A stretch of DNA of 59,333 nt from Acidobacteriota bacterium (GTDB lineage: Bacteria; Acidobacteriota; Thermoanaerobaculia; Gp7-AA8), in the NCBI GenBank assembly GCA_003223645.1, contig QHVT01000004.1:1-59333 (forward strand), read 5' to 3'. Under the pieces are notes generated by a model. The model was not told the origin of the DNA and made no database searches. It saw nothing but the letters and a program-made list of their open reading frames with translations. How positions within the stretch are numbered: position 1 is the stretch's first letter; each line of letters opens with the position of its first letter. The position numbers and the translations under genes are program-made. This document shows positions 34,016 through 43,006 of this stretch, one piece after another.

Positions 34016-34046
34016 GATCCGAAGTGTACAATGCGCGCCGATTTCG

Positions 34047-34655
34047 ATGCCGCTGCCCAAAAGTGTCCTCTGCACGTCGTGCAAACGAACGTATCCCGAA
34101 GGGTGGAAGCGCTGCCCGTATTGCGGACACGACGAGACGCGCAACAAACAGGAGCAGCAGACGCGCCGCTTCATGGACAAAAAGATGCGCGAGTTCGAGC
34201 AGCGCACCGGCGCGAGCCCGCGAAAGGAAGAGCGTCCGCCGCGCGAAGAACGTTCGCGGCGCGGCGAGCGTCCGCAGCGTCGCCGTGGTGGTGCGCGCGT
34301 CCTGCGCCCCCCTCAGGGCGCGTCGGAGGCGCGCACCACTCCACCGCCACGACCGCCGCAACCGCAGCCGCAGCAACCGCGAGCCGAAGGCGACCAGGGC
34401 GCGCGGCGCAGACGGCGCCGCCGCGGACGCGGCGGTCGTCCGGCACAGGAGGGGCAACCGCAACAACCACAGCAGCAGCAGTCGAGTGGTGCGCGCGTCC
34501 CGCGCGCACCACGAGGCGCGCCGGAGGCGCGCACCACTCCACCTCCGGCAACGCAGCAGCAAGGCGAAGGTGCCGCCGCGCGCAAGCGTCGTCGTTTTCG
34601 GAGAAAACGCCGGCCGGGCGGTGGTGGCGGCGGGAACGAACCGCCTAAGGAGTGA
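34047..34655 (+). CDS. zinc-ribbon protein with Arg/Pro/Gln-rich tail and repeat-derived segments
   Basis: A 202-aa protein. A single zinc ribbon is at the N terminus (LCTSCK...RCPYCG, residues 8-28). A charged helix follows, then about 140 residues rich in Arg, Pro, Gln and Gly, ending GGGGGGNEPPKE. The tail looks disordered and nucleic-acid binding. Two near-identical segments (GGARVLRPPQGASEARTTPPP and SGARVPRAPRGAPEARTTPPP, quoted in part) are encoded by palindromic repeats at 34288-34343 and 34484-34538. ATG 34047 is the start that includes the zinc ribbon. Function unknown; RNA or ribosome binding is plausible. Confidence 0.65.
   Translation: MPLPKSVLCTSCKRTYPEGWKRCPYCGHDETRNKQEQQTRRFMDKKMREFEQRTGASPRKEERPPREERSRRGERPQRRRGGARVLRPPQGASEARTTPPPRPPQPQPQQPRAEGDQGARRRRRRRGRGGRPAQEGQPQQPQQQQSSGARVPRAPRGAPEARTTPPPATQQQGEGAAARKRRRFRRKRRPGGGGGGNEPPKE
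34288..34343. repeat. GTGGTGCGCGCG palindrome, first copy inside the Arg-rich gene
   Basis: GTGGTGCGCGCG on the left and CGCGCACCAC on the right, about 55 nt overall, in frame in the zinc-ribbon gene. Confidence 0.75.
34484..34538. repeat. GTGGTGCGCGCG palindrome, second copy inside the Arg-rich gene
   Basis: GAGTGGTGCGCGCG...GCGCGCACCACTCC, the same element as at 34288-34343, again in frame. Confidence 0.75.
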
Positions 34656-35571
34656 TCGGCGCTTCGGACGGCAACGACGCAGGAGCGGCAGCAGGCGCCG
34701 TTGATTCCGGCCGGTTCATCTTGAGATAGCGCGCCGTGCATTCGGCGAATCCCTCGCAGTGAATGCAGTAGCCGTCCGCGTTCTCCGGCTTGTAATCGGC
34801 CGGCGGGCAGATGTTCACGCCCTTCACGATGTCGCGCTCGCTCTGCGCGAGAACATGATCGATGTCCGCGTCGCTGCGCCGCGCGAGCGCCTGCTTCACC
34901 GCCGCGTAACGCGCACCGTTCTGAATCGCCGTCGTGTCGATGCGCACCGGCGGCACGTCCGATTGCTTCTGCTGTTCTTCCTCGACGGTGACGAAGCGGA
35001 TGCGGATGCGGTGCGAGAGGTAGTAGAGATATCCGACCGCCGCACCCGCAAGCGCCGCGATGTTCGACGGCGCGCCGCCGATGGCGCCGTAGATGAGAAT
35101 CGCCAGCAGGAACACAGCGATCAGGCGCATGCGCAGCGGAATCGCGCCGAAGAGCAGGAATGTCTGCTGCGGAAACGCGGACGCGTACACGAACAGCAGC
35201 GTGAAGTAGACGAAGTAGGTCGCGAGAAGCGGAATGCCGAGCCACGCCGCGACGCCGGCCGATGTCGCAGTCGACAGCGTGAAGAGCATGACGAAGTGGA
35301 ACGTTCCCCACTCTTCTTCCAGCGCCGATCCCATCATGTAGAGGAGCAGCAGCGTGACGAAGAGCGCGAGCGCTTCCATCATGCCGTCGCCCGCCTGCGT
35401 GAACTGCCACGTCGCGAGGCGCCACCATTCGCCGGCCTTCACCGCGTCCCAGCGGAAGGAGAAGAGGCGCGCGTACTTTTCGCCGTCCTGGTGCTCGAGC
35501 AGAAAAAGCGCGACGTTCAGGAAACAGAGAACGAACACGCTTCGGAGGTTTTCACCGCGCGACCGGAACAT
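34645..35571 (-). CDS. rhomboid-like polytopic membrane protein with C-terminal Cys motif
   Basis: A 308-aa protein with a cytoplasmic start and about six hydrophobic helices between residues 10 and 190. Segments such as GEWWRLATWQFTQ and ALEEEWG..HFVMLF resemble the rhomboid N-terminal half. The GxSG catalytic serine motif is not found; the equivalent helix reads STATSAGVAAW. A soluble C-terminal region of about 110 residues includes CPPADY...YCIHCEGFAEC. It is probably a catalytically inactive rhomboid relative. It lies 22 nt after DUF192 in the ntrC operon. Confidence 0.65.
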   Translation of the reverse strand: MFRSRGENLRSVFVLCFLNVALFLLEHQDGEKYARLFSFRWDAVKAGEWWRLATWQFTQAGDGMMEALALFVTLLLLYMMGSALEEEWGTFHFVMLFTLSTATSAGVAAWLGIPLLATYFVYFTLLFVYASAFPQQTFLLFGAIPLRMRLIAVFLLAILIYGAIGGAPSNIAALAGAAVGYLYYLSHRIRIRFVTVEEEQQKQSDVPPVRIDTTAIQNGARYAAVKQALARRSDADIDHVLAQSERDIVKGVNICPPADYKPENADGYCIHCEGFAECTARYLKMNRPESTAPAAAPASLPSEAPITP

Positions 35572-35592
35572 GATCTGCAGTCTCGGAACCTT

Positions 35593-36084
35593 CTATTGGG
35601 CGACAACATTCTCCGTGCCGGCGAACTGCAACTGATCGCCATTCTTCAGCGCGTGCTGCTTCGCCACGCCACCGGCGACCTCGAGCACGTAGCGCGCCGT
35701 CGCATTCGGCGGATAGTTCGGACAATCGTCGATCTTGCACGGCGGCACGTCATGCGCGATGTGGGCGATCTTTTTGTTCGAGTCGATCCAGATCATGTCC
35801 AGCGGGATGTGCGTGTTCTTCATCCAGAACGGATAGTCGCCATCCTCGGGAAAGAAAAAGAGCATGCCCGTTCCGGGGCGCAGCTGATCGCGAAACATCA
35901 GCCCCTGCGCGCGCAGCTCTTCGTTGGCCGCGATCTCGACATGCACGACAAATTTGTCGGGAAAAATCACGCGCGGCCCGCCGGCCTGCGTTTGTGTCTG
36001 TGTCTGCGTCGTCTGCACGGGAGTCGTCGCCGGCGTCCTGTTGCACGCGAACATCAGCATCGTCACCATCAACGCCTTACTCAT
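35593..36084 (-). CDS. DUF192 family lipoprotein
   Basis: A 163-aa predicted lipoprotein with short signal MSKALMVTMLMFAC (Cys14) and a Thr/Gln linker. The DUF192 domain has ELRAQGLMFRD, GMLFFFPED, FWMKNTHIPLDMIWID and NATARYVLEVAGG. The family is envelope-associated, with function unsettled. The start overlaps the end of the regulator gene by eight bases, indicating co-translation. Confidence 0.88.
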   Translation of the reverse strand: MSKALMVTMLMFACNRTPATTPVQTTQTQTQTQAGGPRVIFPDKFVVHVEIAANEELRAQGLMFRDQLRPGTGMLFFFPEDGDYPFWMKNTHIPLDMIWIDSNKKIAHIAHDVPPCKIDDCPNYPPNATARYVLEVAGGVAKQHALKNGDQLQFAGTENVVAQ

Positions 36085-37471
36085 CGTGCACCAAATCCTC
36101 CGCCTCCGCGCGCGGGATGAGATCGTATTTCTTCGCGTAGTACCGGAACGAGCGGAAGGACATCCTCAGCAGCTCCGCGGCCTGCGTCTGCACGCCGCCG
36201 CACCGCTCCAGCGCCTTCAGCATGAACACTTTCGCAATCGCCTCCAAATGTTCCTCCAGGGCGATCCCCTCGGGCGGCAGATCGAATGTCGAATCCGGAA
36301 TGCGGCCGCCGAGGAGGACGTGCTCGGGTAACGATTTCGTGGTGAGCACGTCCGACGCTTCGAGCGCGATCATCCGCTCGATGACGTTCTCCAGCTCGCG
36401 CACGTTGCCGGGCCAGTGATACTTCTCGATCGAGCGCATCGCGTCGGCGGAGATCTTCTTGCGCGGCACGCCCATCTTTGAGCAGAACTTTTCGATGAAG
36501 TGATCGACGAGCAGCGGGATGTCTTCCTTGCGCTGGCGCAGCGGCGGGAGCGTGATCGGGATGACGTTGATGCGATAGAAGAGGTCTTCGCGAAACGTCC
36601 CCTCGCGGATCGACTCGCTGAGATCGCGATTCGTCGCCGCGATCACGCGCACGTCGACTTCGTTCTCGACGTTCGATCCTACTTTGCGCACGATGCGGTC
36701 CTGCAGCACGCGCAGCATCTTGATCTGCATCGCCGTCGAGGTCTCGCCGATCTCGTCGAGGAAGATCGTGCCGCGATCGGCTTCGTGAAAGAGTCCGCGC
36801 TTGTCGCGCACCGCGCCGGTGAAGGCGCCGCGCTCGTGTCCGAACAGTTCCGACTCCAGCAGCGTCTCCGGCAGCGCGCCGCAGTTGATCGACACGAACT
36901 TCCCGCGGCGGTCGGAGTTGTAGTGAATCGCGCGCGCGATCAGCTCCTTGCCCGTGCCCGACTCGCCGGCGATGAGCACGGTCGACGTCGTCTTCGCGAT
37001 GCGCTGGATGATGCCGAAGATCTCCTGCATCTTCGGGCTTTTGCCGAGGATATTGGCGAAGGTGAAACGTTCCTCGAGGGCGGAGCGGAGGTGGAGGTTT
37101 TCGTCTTCGAGCTCTTTGCGCTCGACGGCCTTGCGGACGACGATCTTCAGCTCTTCGATGTCGAACGGCTTGGCGATGTAGTCGACCGCGCCGGCTTTCA
37201 GCGCCTCGACCGCGGAGCGCGTCGAAGTGTGGGCGGTGATCATCACGAACGCGATCGAAGGACTGGCCGCCTTCACGTCGCGAATGAGATCGATGCCCGA
37301 GCCGTCGGGAAGCATGAGATCGCACAGCACGACGTCCGGCTCGGTCCGCTGAATCGCCGCGCGCCCGTCCGCGAGCGACGGGGCGGACTCGACGCGCCAG
37401 CCTTCTTCCTCGAATACGATGGTGAGGAAGTCGCGAAGCGAGGCCTCGTCGTCGATGATGAGCAAGTTCAC
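36077..37471 (-). CDS. sigma-54-dependent response regulator, NtrC family
   Basis: A 464-aa regulator. The receiver domain has Asp7/Asp8, phosphoacceptor Asp51 and Lys101. The AAA+ domain has GESGTGKE, the sigma-54 contact loop GAFTGA, GTIFLDEIGE and FREDLFYRINV. The C-terminal Fis-type helix-turn-helix is QTQAAELLRMSFRSFRYYAKKY. GTG 37471 is chosen because it begins NLLIIDDEAS, the receiver start. No paired histidine kinase is in the window. Its start region overlaps the divergent glycosidase gene on the other strand. The layout resembles PilR-type regulators. Confidence 0.93.
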   Translation of the reverse strand: MNLLIIDDEASLRDFLTIVFEEEGWRVESAPSLADGRAAIQRTEPDVVLCDLMLPDGSGIDLIRDVKAASPSIAFVMITAHTSTRSAVEALKAGAVDYIAKPFDIEELKIVVRKAVERKELEDENLHLRSALEERFTFANILGKSPKMQEIFGIIQRIAKTTSTVLIAGESGTGKELIARAIHYNSDRRGKFVSINCGALPETLLESELFGHERGAFTGAVRDKRGLFHEADRGTIFLDEIGETSTAMQIKMLRVLQDRIVRKVGSNVENEVDVRVIAATNRDLSESIREGTFREDLFYRINVIPITLPPLRQRKEDIPLLVDHFIEKFCSKMGVPRKKISADAMRSIEKYHWPGNVRELENVIERMIALEASDVLTTKSLPEHVLLGGRIPDSTFDLPPEGIALEEHLEAIAKVFMLKALERCGGVQTQAAELLRMSFRSFRYYAKKYDLIPRAEAEDLVHDE

Positions 37472-38435
37472 CGGGGCGATTTTAGTCCTTGTCGCTCTCA
37501 GCATGTCCGCCGCCGACAAGCAGCGCGGGATGTCGTACGCCTGCGCGTTCTCACGCGAGCGCGACGTGCGCTACGGCTCGCCGGCGTCTGCCGAAGCGCT
37601 GCGGGATTTGAAGGCCATGGACGTGAACTGGATCTCGATCATGCCGTTCGGATTTCAGCGCGGCGGATCCGAGATTCGCTTCGGGGGCGAGCGGATGTGG
37701 GAAACGGACGACTCGCTCGCCGCCGTCACGAAGCAAGCGCACGACCTCGGCATCAAGGTGCTGCTCAAGCCGCACCTCTGGGGACACGGCGAGTTCGAGA
37801 GCGGCGCGTACACCAGGTTCATCGAGCACTACGCGACGATCGCGCGCGATGCGAAGGTCGACGCGTTCTCGATCGGCAATGAACTGAAGACGGCGTCGAG
37901 CCGGGAGGCGGAGTGGCGCGCGATCATCGCGCGCGTTCGCTCGATCTATCGCGGACCCATCACGTACGGCGCGAATTTCGACGAGGTTTTCGACGTGCCG
38001 TTCTGGGATGCTCTCGATTGGATCGGCGTCAGCGCGTACTTTCCGCTCGTCGATGCGCGCACGCCGTCGAAGAAACAGCTGATTCGCGCGTGGCAGCCGA
38101 TCATCGAGCGACTGGCGAAGTTGTCGACGGAGAAAAAGAAGCCGGTCGTCTTCACCGAGATCGGCTATCGCAGCGCGGACGGCGCGGCGTGGCGGCAATG
38201 GGAGATTCCGCGCGACGCGGCGCCGAATCTCGACGCGCAGCGCGTCGCCTACGAGGCGTTCTTCGAGGCGGTGTGGCCGCAGCCATGGCTCGCGGGAGCG
38301 TATCCGTGGAAGTGGTATTCGTATCCGCATCACGCGGGCCGCGACGACAACGACTACGAATTCGAAGACAAGCCGGCAGCGGACGTCGTGAAACGCAATT
38401 ACTCGAAGAGCGCGAGCAAATCGGCAAGGCGCTGA
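37458..38435 (+). CDS. secreted glycoside-hydrolase-like TIM-barrel protein
   Basis: A 325-aa protein with an N-terminal signal (KFTGAILVLVALSMSAAD). It then has a barrel resembling GH113/GH5-type enzymes: MSYACAFSRERDV, KPHLWGH, the putative acid/base Glu142 in DAFSIGNELK and the putative nucleophile Glu234 in VVFTEIGYRS. ATG 37458 (or 37455) lies within the opposite-strand regulator gene, so the two divergent starts overlap by 14 bp. The 3' end overlaps the convergent helicase gene by 37 bp. Substrate unknown, perhaps a beta-mannan or beta-glucan. Confidence 0.8.
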   Translation: MSKFTGAILVLVALSMSAADKQRGMSYACAFSRERDVRYGSPASAEALRDLKAMDVNWISIMPFGFQRGGSEIRFGGERMWETDDSLAAVTKQAHDLGIKVLLKPHLWGHGEFESGAYTRFIEHYATIARDAKVDAFSIGNELKTASSREAEWRAIIARVRSIYRGPITYGANFDEVFDVPFWDALDWIGVSAYFPLVDARTPSKKQLIRAWQPIIERLAKLSTEKKKPVVFTEIGYRSADGAAWRQWEIPRDAAPNLDAQRVAYEAFFEAVWPQPWLAGAYPWKWYSYPHHAGRDDNDYEFEDKPAADVVKRNYSKSASKSARR

Positions 38436-39979
38436 CGGTCGAGGTACTCGCCGCTCATTTCATTCATCAGCTGTTCGATGCCGGCGGAGTGTTTGCGCGC
38501 GAGCGCGTCGGGGAGCGTGAGGCCGGCGCGTTCAGCGGCGTTCTGGAGTCGCAGGAACGCTGCGGATCTGGTGAGGCGCGGTCGCAGGGTCGGTTGCGCG
38601 GTTGCGCAGTCTCGCGGTTGCACGGCGAGTGCTTTGCGGCGGATGCGGTTCTTGCGTGCGATCGTCTCGATGATTCTGGTCTCGCGGCTTTGCGGGAGAA
38701 AGTAAATCGCGCGCACGCTCGGGCGCTGTTGGCCGATGCGATGCGCGCGGCCGTTGCGCTGGTCGAGCTTCACCGGATTCCACGGGAGGTCGTAGTGCAC
38801 GACGACGCCGGCGCGTTGCAGGTTCAGTCCTTCGGCGGCCATGTCCGTCGAGACGATGCGATCGATGCGGCCGTTGCGAAACGCGCGCAGCACGTCGTCG
38901 CGCGATCGCTCGCGTGCGCTGATGACGGCGCAACGCAGCGTTGCGCCGAGGTCGCGGGCGGTGGCGGCGGCGCCGGCGAAGATGAGGAGCGGCTCGGTTT
39001 CGCTCGCGAGCAGATGCACGAGCATCTGCCGCTTCTCGTTCGTCGACGTCTGCGCCTGCGCGAGCACGATTTCGAGTCGCGACATTTCCTCGCGAATCGC
39101 GTTCGGGTCCGCTTCGCCGACCGGTGCGAAGAGATCCCAGAACAACACTTCCTGAAACGCGTCGCGGTCTTCTTCGTGTGCGAATGCGCGGCGGTAGTCG
39201 CGTTTCGGCAGCGTGCGTCCCGCGGCGATGCAGGCCAGCGCGCGTTCGTAGTAGCGAAGCTGTCGACGCACGGATTCGATCAGCGCCGCTTCGCTCGACT
39301 CGAGCCTTCGCCACAGAAACTTTCGCAGGAGCGCAGCACACCCAAGCGGAAATTGCAGCTCGTCAATCACAGCGATCGCGGGAACGGGATGACGAATCAC
39401 GCGTCGATCGAGCTCGCCGAAGCGAAGCGTCTCCGGCAGCACGCTGCGATCGCGGCGGATCACCAGCGTCGACACAATCCGCTCGACGTCGCGCTGCGCG
39501 AACGCCTCTTCGATCGATGGCACGCCGATCGTCGCCAGGAGATCGTCGCGTGCGATCAGATTCACGAGCGCTTCGAGGTCCGCGAGCGAGTTGCAGACGG
39601 GCGTCGCGGTGACGAGCATCGTCCGCGCGCCGGCGCTGCGGCGCGCGAGCGCTGCATAGCGCCGCGTTTTCGGATTGCGGAACGCGTGCGCTTCGTCGAC
39701 GACCACGAGCCGTTCGCGCCGCGGAATGAATCGCTCGCTGACGATCTGATCGTGCGTGAGCACGCGCGCGTCCACCTCGAATTGCGCGAGCGTTTCGCGC
39801 CACTGCTCGACCAGCGCGGCCGGCACGATCAGCTCCGCTTCGCAGTTCATCCGCCGCATGACTTCCGCGGCCACGAACGACTTGCCGAGACCGACGTCGT
39901 CGGCGAGGAGGACACAGCCGAGGGTGCGAAGCAGCGTGACCGCGCGATCGGCCGCTTCGCGCTGGTGCTCAGCAAGCAC
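38399..39979 (-). CDS. SNF2-family helicase paired with a DNA methyltransferase
   Basis: A 526-aa superfamily 2 ATPase from GTG 39979. Motif I is LLADDVGLGKS (24-34), motif II DEAH (95-98), motif III TATP (124-127). The C-terminal lobe has STDMAAEGLNLQRA and DQRNGRAHRIGQQR, the Snf2/RapA signature. It is compact, with no nuclease or extra DNA-binding domain seen. The start overlaps the methyltransferase stop by 11 bp, so the two are made together. DISARM-type systems pair an SNF2-like helicase with a methylase, but the other DISARM genes are absent. Confidence 0.88.
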   Translation of the reverse strand: MLAEHQREAADRAVTLLRTLGCVLLADDVGLGKSFVAAEVMRRMNCEAELIVPAALVEQWRETLAQFEVDARVLTHDQIVSERFIPRRERLVVVDEAHAFRNPKTRRYAALARRSAGARTMLVTATPVCNSLADLEALVNLIARDDLLATIGVPSIEEAFAQRDVERIVSTLVIRRDRSVLPETLRFGELDRRVIRHPVPAIAVIDELQFPLGCAALLRKFLWRRLESSEAALIESVRRQLRYYERALACIAAGRTLPKRDYRRAFAHEEDRDAFQEVLFWDLFAPVGEADPNAIREEMSRLEIVLAQAQTSTNEKRQMLVHLLASETEPLLIFAGAAATARDLGATLRCAVISARERSRDDVLRAFRNGRIDRIVSTDMAAEGLNLQRAGVVVHYDLPWNPVKLDQRNGRAHRIGQQRPSVRAIYFLPQSRETRIIETIARKNRIRRKALAVQPRDCATAQPTLRPRLTRSAAFLRLQNAAERAGLTLPDALARKHSAGIEQLMNEMSGEYLDRQRLADLLALFE

Positions 39980-42900
39980 CGAGTCTCCGCTCGAGAAACG
40001 CGCCGAGTAAATCGAGCTCGTCTTCGCTCACGCCGTACAAACGCGCGACGATCGCGTCGACGTCGTGCTGCCTCCGCCGCGCGGTGCGCACGAGGTTGTC
40101 CCACTCCGCGCGGCTGTCAGGAAACGGCATCGCCGCGACGGTGCGGCCGAAATAGCGGTAGTGCGCGTCCTTCGCGCGCTCGGCGACCGCGACGAGCAGC
40201 GCGCCGGCAATCGTCGAGTTGAGAATCGCGGCGATCACCCAAGCCTCGTCGAGCGAGACCGCGTCGAGCATGTACAGCGTTTGATTCGGCACGAGCGGAA
40301 ACGAGCGGCCAGCGATGTTGATCACGTCGGGCAGCACCGCGGCTGCGACTCCGCGAGAGAGATCCTTCCACGCGACTTTCACTCCCACGTGCTCGGGCTT
40401 CACGAACGAGAGTCGAAAATCGCGCACATCCATCTCGCGCAGTTGCGCGAGATGCTGCAGCCATCGCGACGGCTTCTTCCATCCGCCCGCGGGCGGCCAG
40501 AGCATCCACTGCGACTCACCGACGCTCCAGCGCTGCAGATCGCGCCCGCGCACGCAGCGGCACACCGCGTCGAGCGGCACGTTCACGCCGTCGGCCGTGA
40601 CGAGCCGCCCGTTGCTGATGCGCTGTTCGTCGAGAAAGAAATTGCGGTTGTCGCCGGTCTTCACCCCCATGATCGGCTTGCGGCCGAGGTTCTGCGCGAG
40701 CGGCGCGTGTTGCGCGCGCAAGCGCCGGAGAACCGCTTCGACGTTGGGCGGAACAAGCGACCATTCCGACGTGGGCCCGAGATCGTCGAGCACGAATTGT
40801 TCGCCGCTCGTGGTGACGGAGATCCGTGGAGGACAGGCGATCTTGCCAGTCCCGGACAGGCAGGATTGCCTATCCTCCACTTGGAACACGATTCCCATCG
40901 GGAACGTGTCGGCATCGAACCAGCGGTGACGGCGCGGATCGTCGCTCCAGTCGTCGATCGCGACGATGCGCGCGTGCTGCTGTGCATAGCGCCGCAGCGG
41001 TGCGGCGTACGCGGCGTTCGCGATCTTCGACGGCATCAACAGCGCGACGACGCCTCCCGGCTTGGCGAGCGACAGCGCGCGCTCGAAGAACGCGACGCTC
41101 AAGTCCGGCTGATGAAACGCCGTGCCGTCGCGTCGTCCGCTGAAGAGCGCGTAGCGATCGCGGTACATCCGCCGCGCGCGCGGATCGATGCGGTTGTTGC
41201 GCACCCACGGCGGGTTGCCTGCCACGACGTCGAATCCGCCATCAGCCATCACGTGCGCGAAGTGAACGTCGTACGAGAAAAAATCGAGCGAGCCGTCTTC
41301 AACGCGCTCGAGCATCCGTCGCGTTTCGGCGATGCGCTGTTGCAACTCGCGGCATGCTTCCGCGTCGGCGGTGATCGCGCGGCCGAACAAATCGCGCTGC
41401 GGCGCCATCAGCGTCTGCAGCTCGCGCTCCGCGGCGTCAATTGATTTCGCGAGCAGCTCGCCCGCGAGGCGCTGGTCGTTGCCGCGAATGATGCGATAGA
41501 GCGCGGGCCGATGCGCGTGCGGCGCGGAGCGATAGCGCTCGAGCAGATCGCGCTGCGCGTGCAGCGCGACGACCCAGTCCCGATAAATGTCGGCGCGCGC
41601 GTCGCCGAGAAAGTCGGCGGGTCCGAGGAGGGAGTTGCCCTGGAGAATGTTGCGGTCGAGATTCGGCAAGGGCTGCACGGTTTCGATCGACGCGTCGCTG
41701 CCGGAGACGATCGCGAGCCAGAGTCGCAGCTCGCAAAGGCGCACCGCCTCCGGCTTCAGGTCGACGCCATGCAACGACCGCGCGACGATGCGCTGGCGCA
41801 GGTCACGCGGCACGTCGTTCGTGAGCGAGCGATAGAGACGCTCGATCACGCCCAACGCGGAGAGCAGAAACGCGCCGGAGCCGCAGGCGGGATCGAGGAT
41901 CGTGATGGATTCCAGCTTCGACAATTGCTCAGCAGGGCCGCCGTCGCCGAGCCACTCCGTGATCGCGCGCTCGGTGAGCTGGTCGACAATCTCTTTCGGC
42001 GTGTAGAAGCTGCCGCTGGCGGCACGCTCGTCGGCGGCCATGAGCGACTCGAAGACGCGGCCGAGCATCTCCGGATCGACGTGCGTCCCGGCGGCGTCGC
42101 CTTCATCGATGCGGAAGTCGAACTTCTCGAACACCTCCTCGAGGACGCGCTGCATCAACTCGTTCGGCAGATAAAGATCGCGGTGCCGCTGCTCGAACGC
42201 GGACGGCTCGAAGAGACCGCCGTTGAGATACGGGATGTCGCCGAGCTTGCGCGCGGCGAGCTTGCGCTCGTGGAGCGGCGTGTTGAGGGAGCCGAAGAAG
42301 AGCGGAAGAAGAATGCCGGAGAAGAACTCGCGTCCGCGCGCGATCTCGCGCTGCAGGCGGTCGACGAGAAAGCGCCGCTCGCCGTTCAGCCAGCCCTTTT
42401 CCTGGACGAAGGAGAGGAACAGCAGTCGTGAGAGGATCAGCAGCGCTTCGTCGTCGAGCGCCTCCTGCGGTTCGTTCGCGCAGGTTTGGGCGAGCGCAGC
42501 GGAGACGTCGCGTACGGCGGCGCGGAAGCGCTGGAAGAACTGGCGCGTGACGCTCTCGCGATCGAGCGCGCGGTCGAAGATGCGCGGCAGCGACGACTCG
42601 TCGCCGATTGCGAGAAGATTGAGCCGGTCGATCGCGTGCGGCGTCGGATCGTGCAGATTTACGTCGAACCTGCGTAGTCCATTGTGATAGTCGAATACGG
42701 ATAGCGAATGCTCATATTCGTAAATGAGTGCTGATTTAGTTAGTAAATTATATTCTGCGTAAGTGCTCAGAAATTGAGAGACCATTTCCTCCGACACATT
42801 CCCGGTCAGCAGAAACAGATCGAAGTTGCGGATGCGCGCGGCCAGCTGCAGCTTCGCCTCCCCGTTCCACGGCAGCGGCACGCCTCCCCTTCTCCACTCC

Positions 42901-42992
42901 TCGGGGTCAACGTCAATAGGCTCGATCGGATACCCGAGCTCGCGCAGCAGCTCCGCTGCGCTGCGGTTGCGGACGCGCTCGCGGGTTAGCAT
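39969..42992 (-). CDS. large class I DNA adenine methyltransferase (Eco57I/PglX-like)
   Basis: A 1007-aa protein. An N-terminal helical region (about 1-330) has FVQEKGWLNGERRFL, PYLNGGLFEP and GSFYTPKEIVDQL, as in PglX and type IIG enzymes. The methylase core has motif I DPACGSGAFLLS (about 362) and motif IV NPPW (about 592, adenine specific), followed by a C-terminal target-recognition half. No PD-(D/E)XK nuclease motif was recognised at the N terminus. Residues about 704-722 (VEDRQSCLSGTGKIACPP) come from an in-frame family A palindrome. The start faces a divergent membrane gene 14 bp away. Confidence 0.88.
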   Translation of the reverse strand: MLTRERVRNRSAAELLRELGYPIEPIDVDPEEWRRGGVPLPWNGEAKLQLAARIRNFDLFLLTGNVSEEMVSQFLSTYAEYNLLTKSALIYEYEHSLSVFDYHNGLRRFDVNLHDPTPHAIDRLNLLAIGDESSLPRIFDRALDRESVTRQFFQRFRAAVRDVSAALAQTCANEPQEALDDEALLILSRLLFLSFVQEKGWLNGERRFLVDRLQREIARGREFFSGILLPLFFGSLNTPLHERKLAARKLGDIPYLNGGLFEPSAFEQRHRDLYLPNELMQRVLEEVFEKFDFRIDEGDAAGTHVDPEMLGRVFESLMAADERAASGSFYTPKEIVDQLTERAITEWLGDGGPAEQLSKLESITILDPACGSGAFLLSALGVIERLYRSLTNDVPRDLRQRIVARSLHGVDLKPEAVRLCELRLWLAIVSGSDASIETVQPLPNLDRNILQGNSLLGPADFLGDARADIYRDWVVALHAQRDLLERYRSAPHAHRPALYRIIRGNDQRLAGELLAKSIDAAERELQTLMAPQRDLFGRAITADAEACRELQQRIAETRRMLERVEDGSLDFFSYDVHFAHVMADGGFDVVAGNPPWVRNNRIDPRARRMYRDRYALFSGRRDGTAFHQPDLSVAFFERALSLAKPGGVVALLMPSKIANAAYAAPLRRYAQQHARIVAIDDWSDDPRRHRWFDADTFPMGIVFQVEDRQSCLSGTGKIACPPRISVTTSGEQFVLDDLGPTSEWSLVPPNVEAVLRRLRAQHAPLAQNLGRKPIMGVKTGDNRNFFLDEQRISNGRLVTADGVNVPLDAVCRCVRGRDLQRWSVGESQWMLWPPAGGWKKPSRWLQHLAQLREMDVRDFRLSFVKPEHVGVKVAWKDLSRGVAAAVLPDVINIAGRSFPLVPNQTLYMLDAVSLDEAWVIAAILNSTIAGALLVAVAERAKDAHYRYFGRTVAAMPFPDSRAEWDNLVRTARRRQHDVDAIVARLYGVSEDELDLLGAFLERRLGAC
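40826..40880. repeat. double family A palindrome inside the methyltransferase gene
   Basis: GTGGAGGACAGGCGATCTTGCC...GGACAGGCAGGATTGCCTATCCTCCAC. Two nested copies of the 8007-8038 element, in frame. Confidence 0.85.
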
Positions 42993-43006
42993 AGGCGCGC
43001 CTCGCC

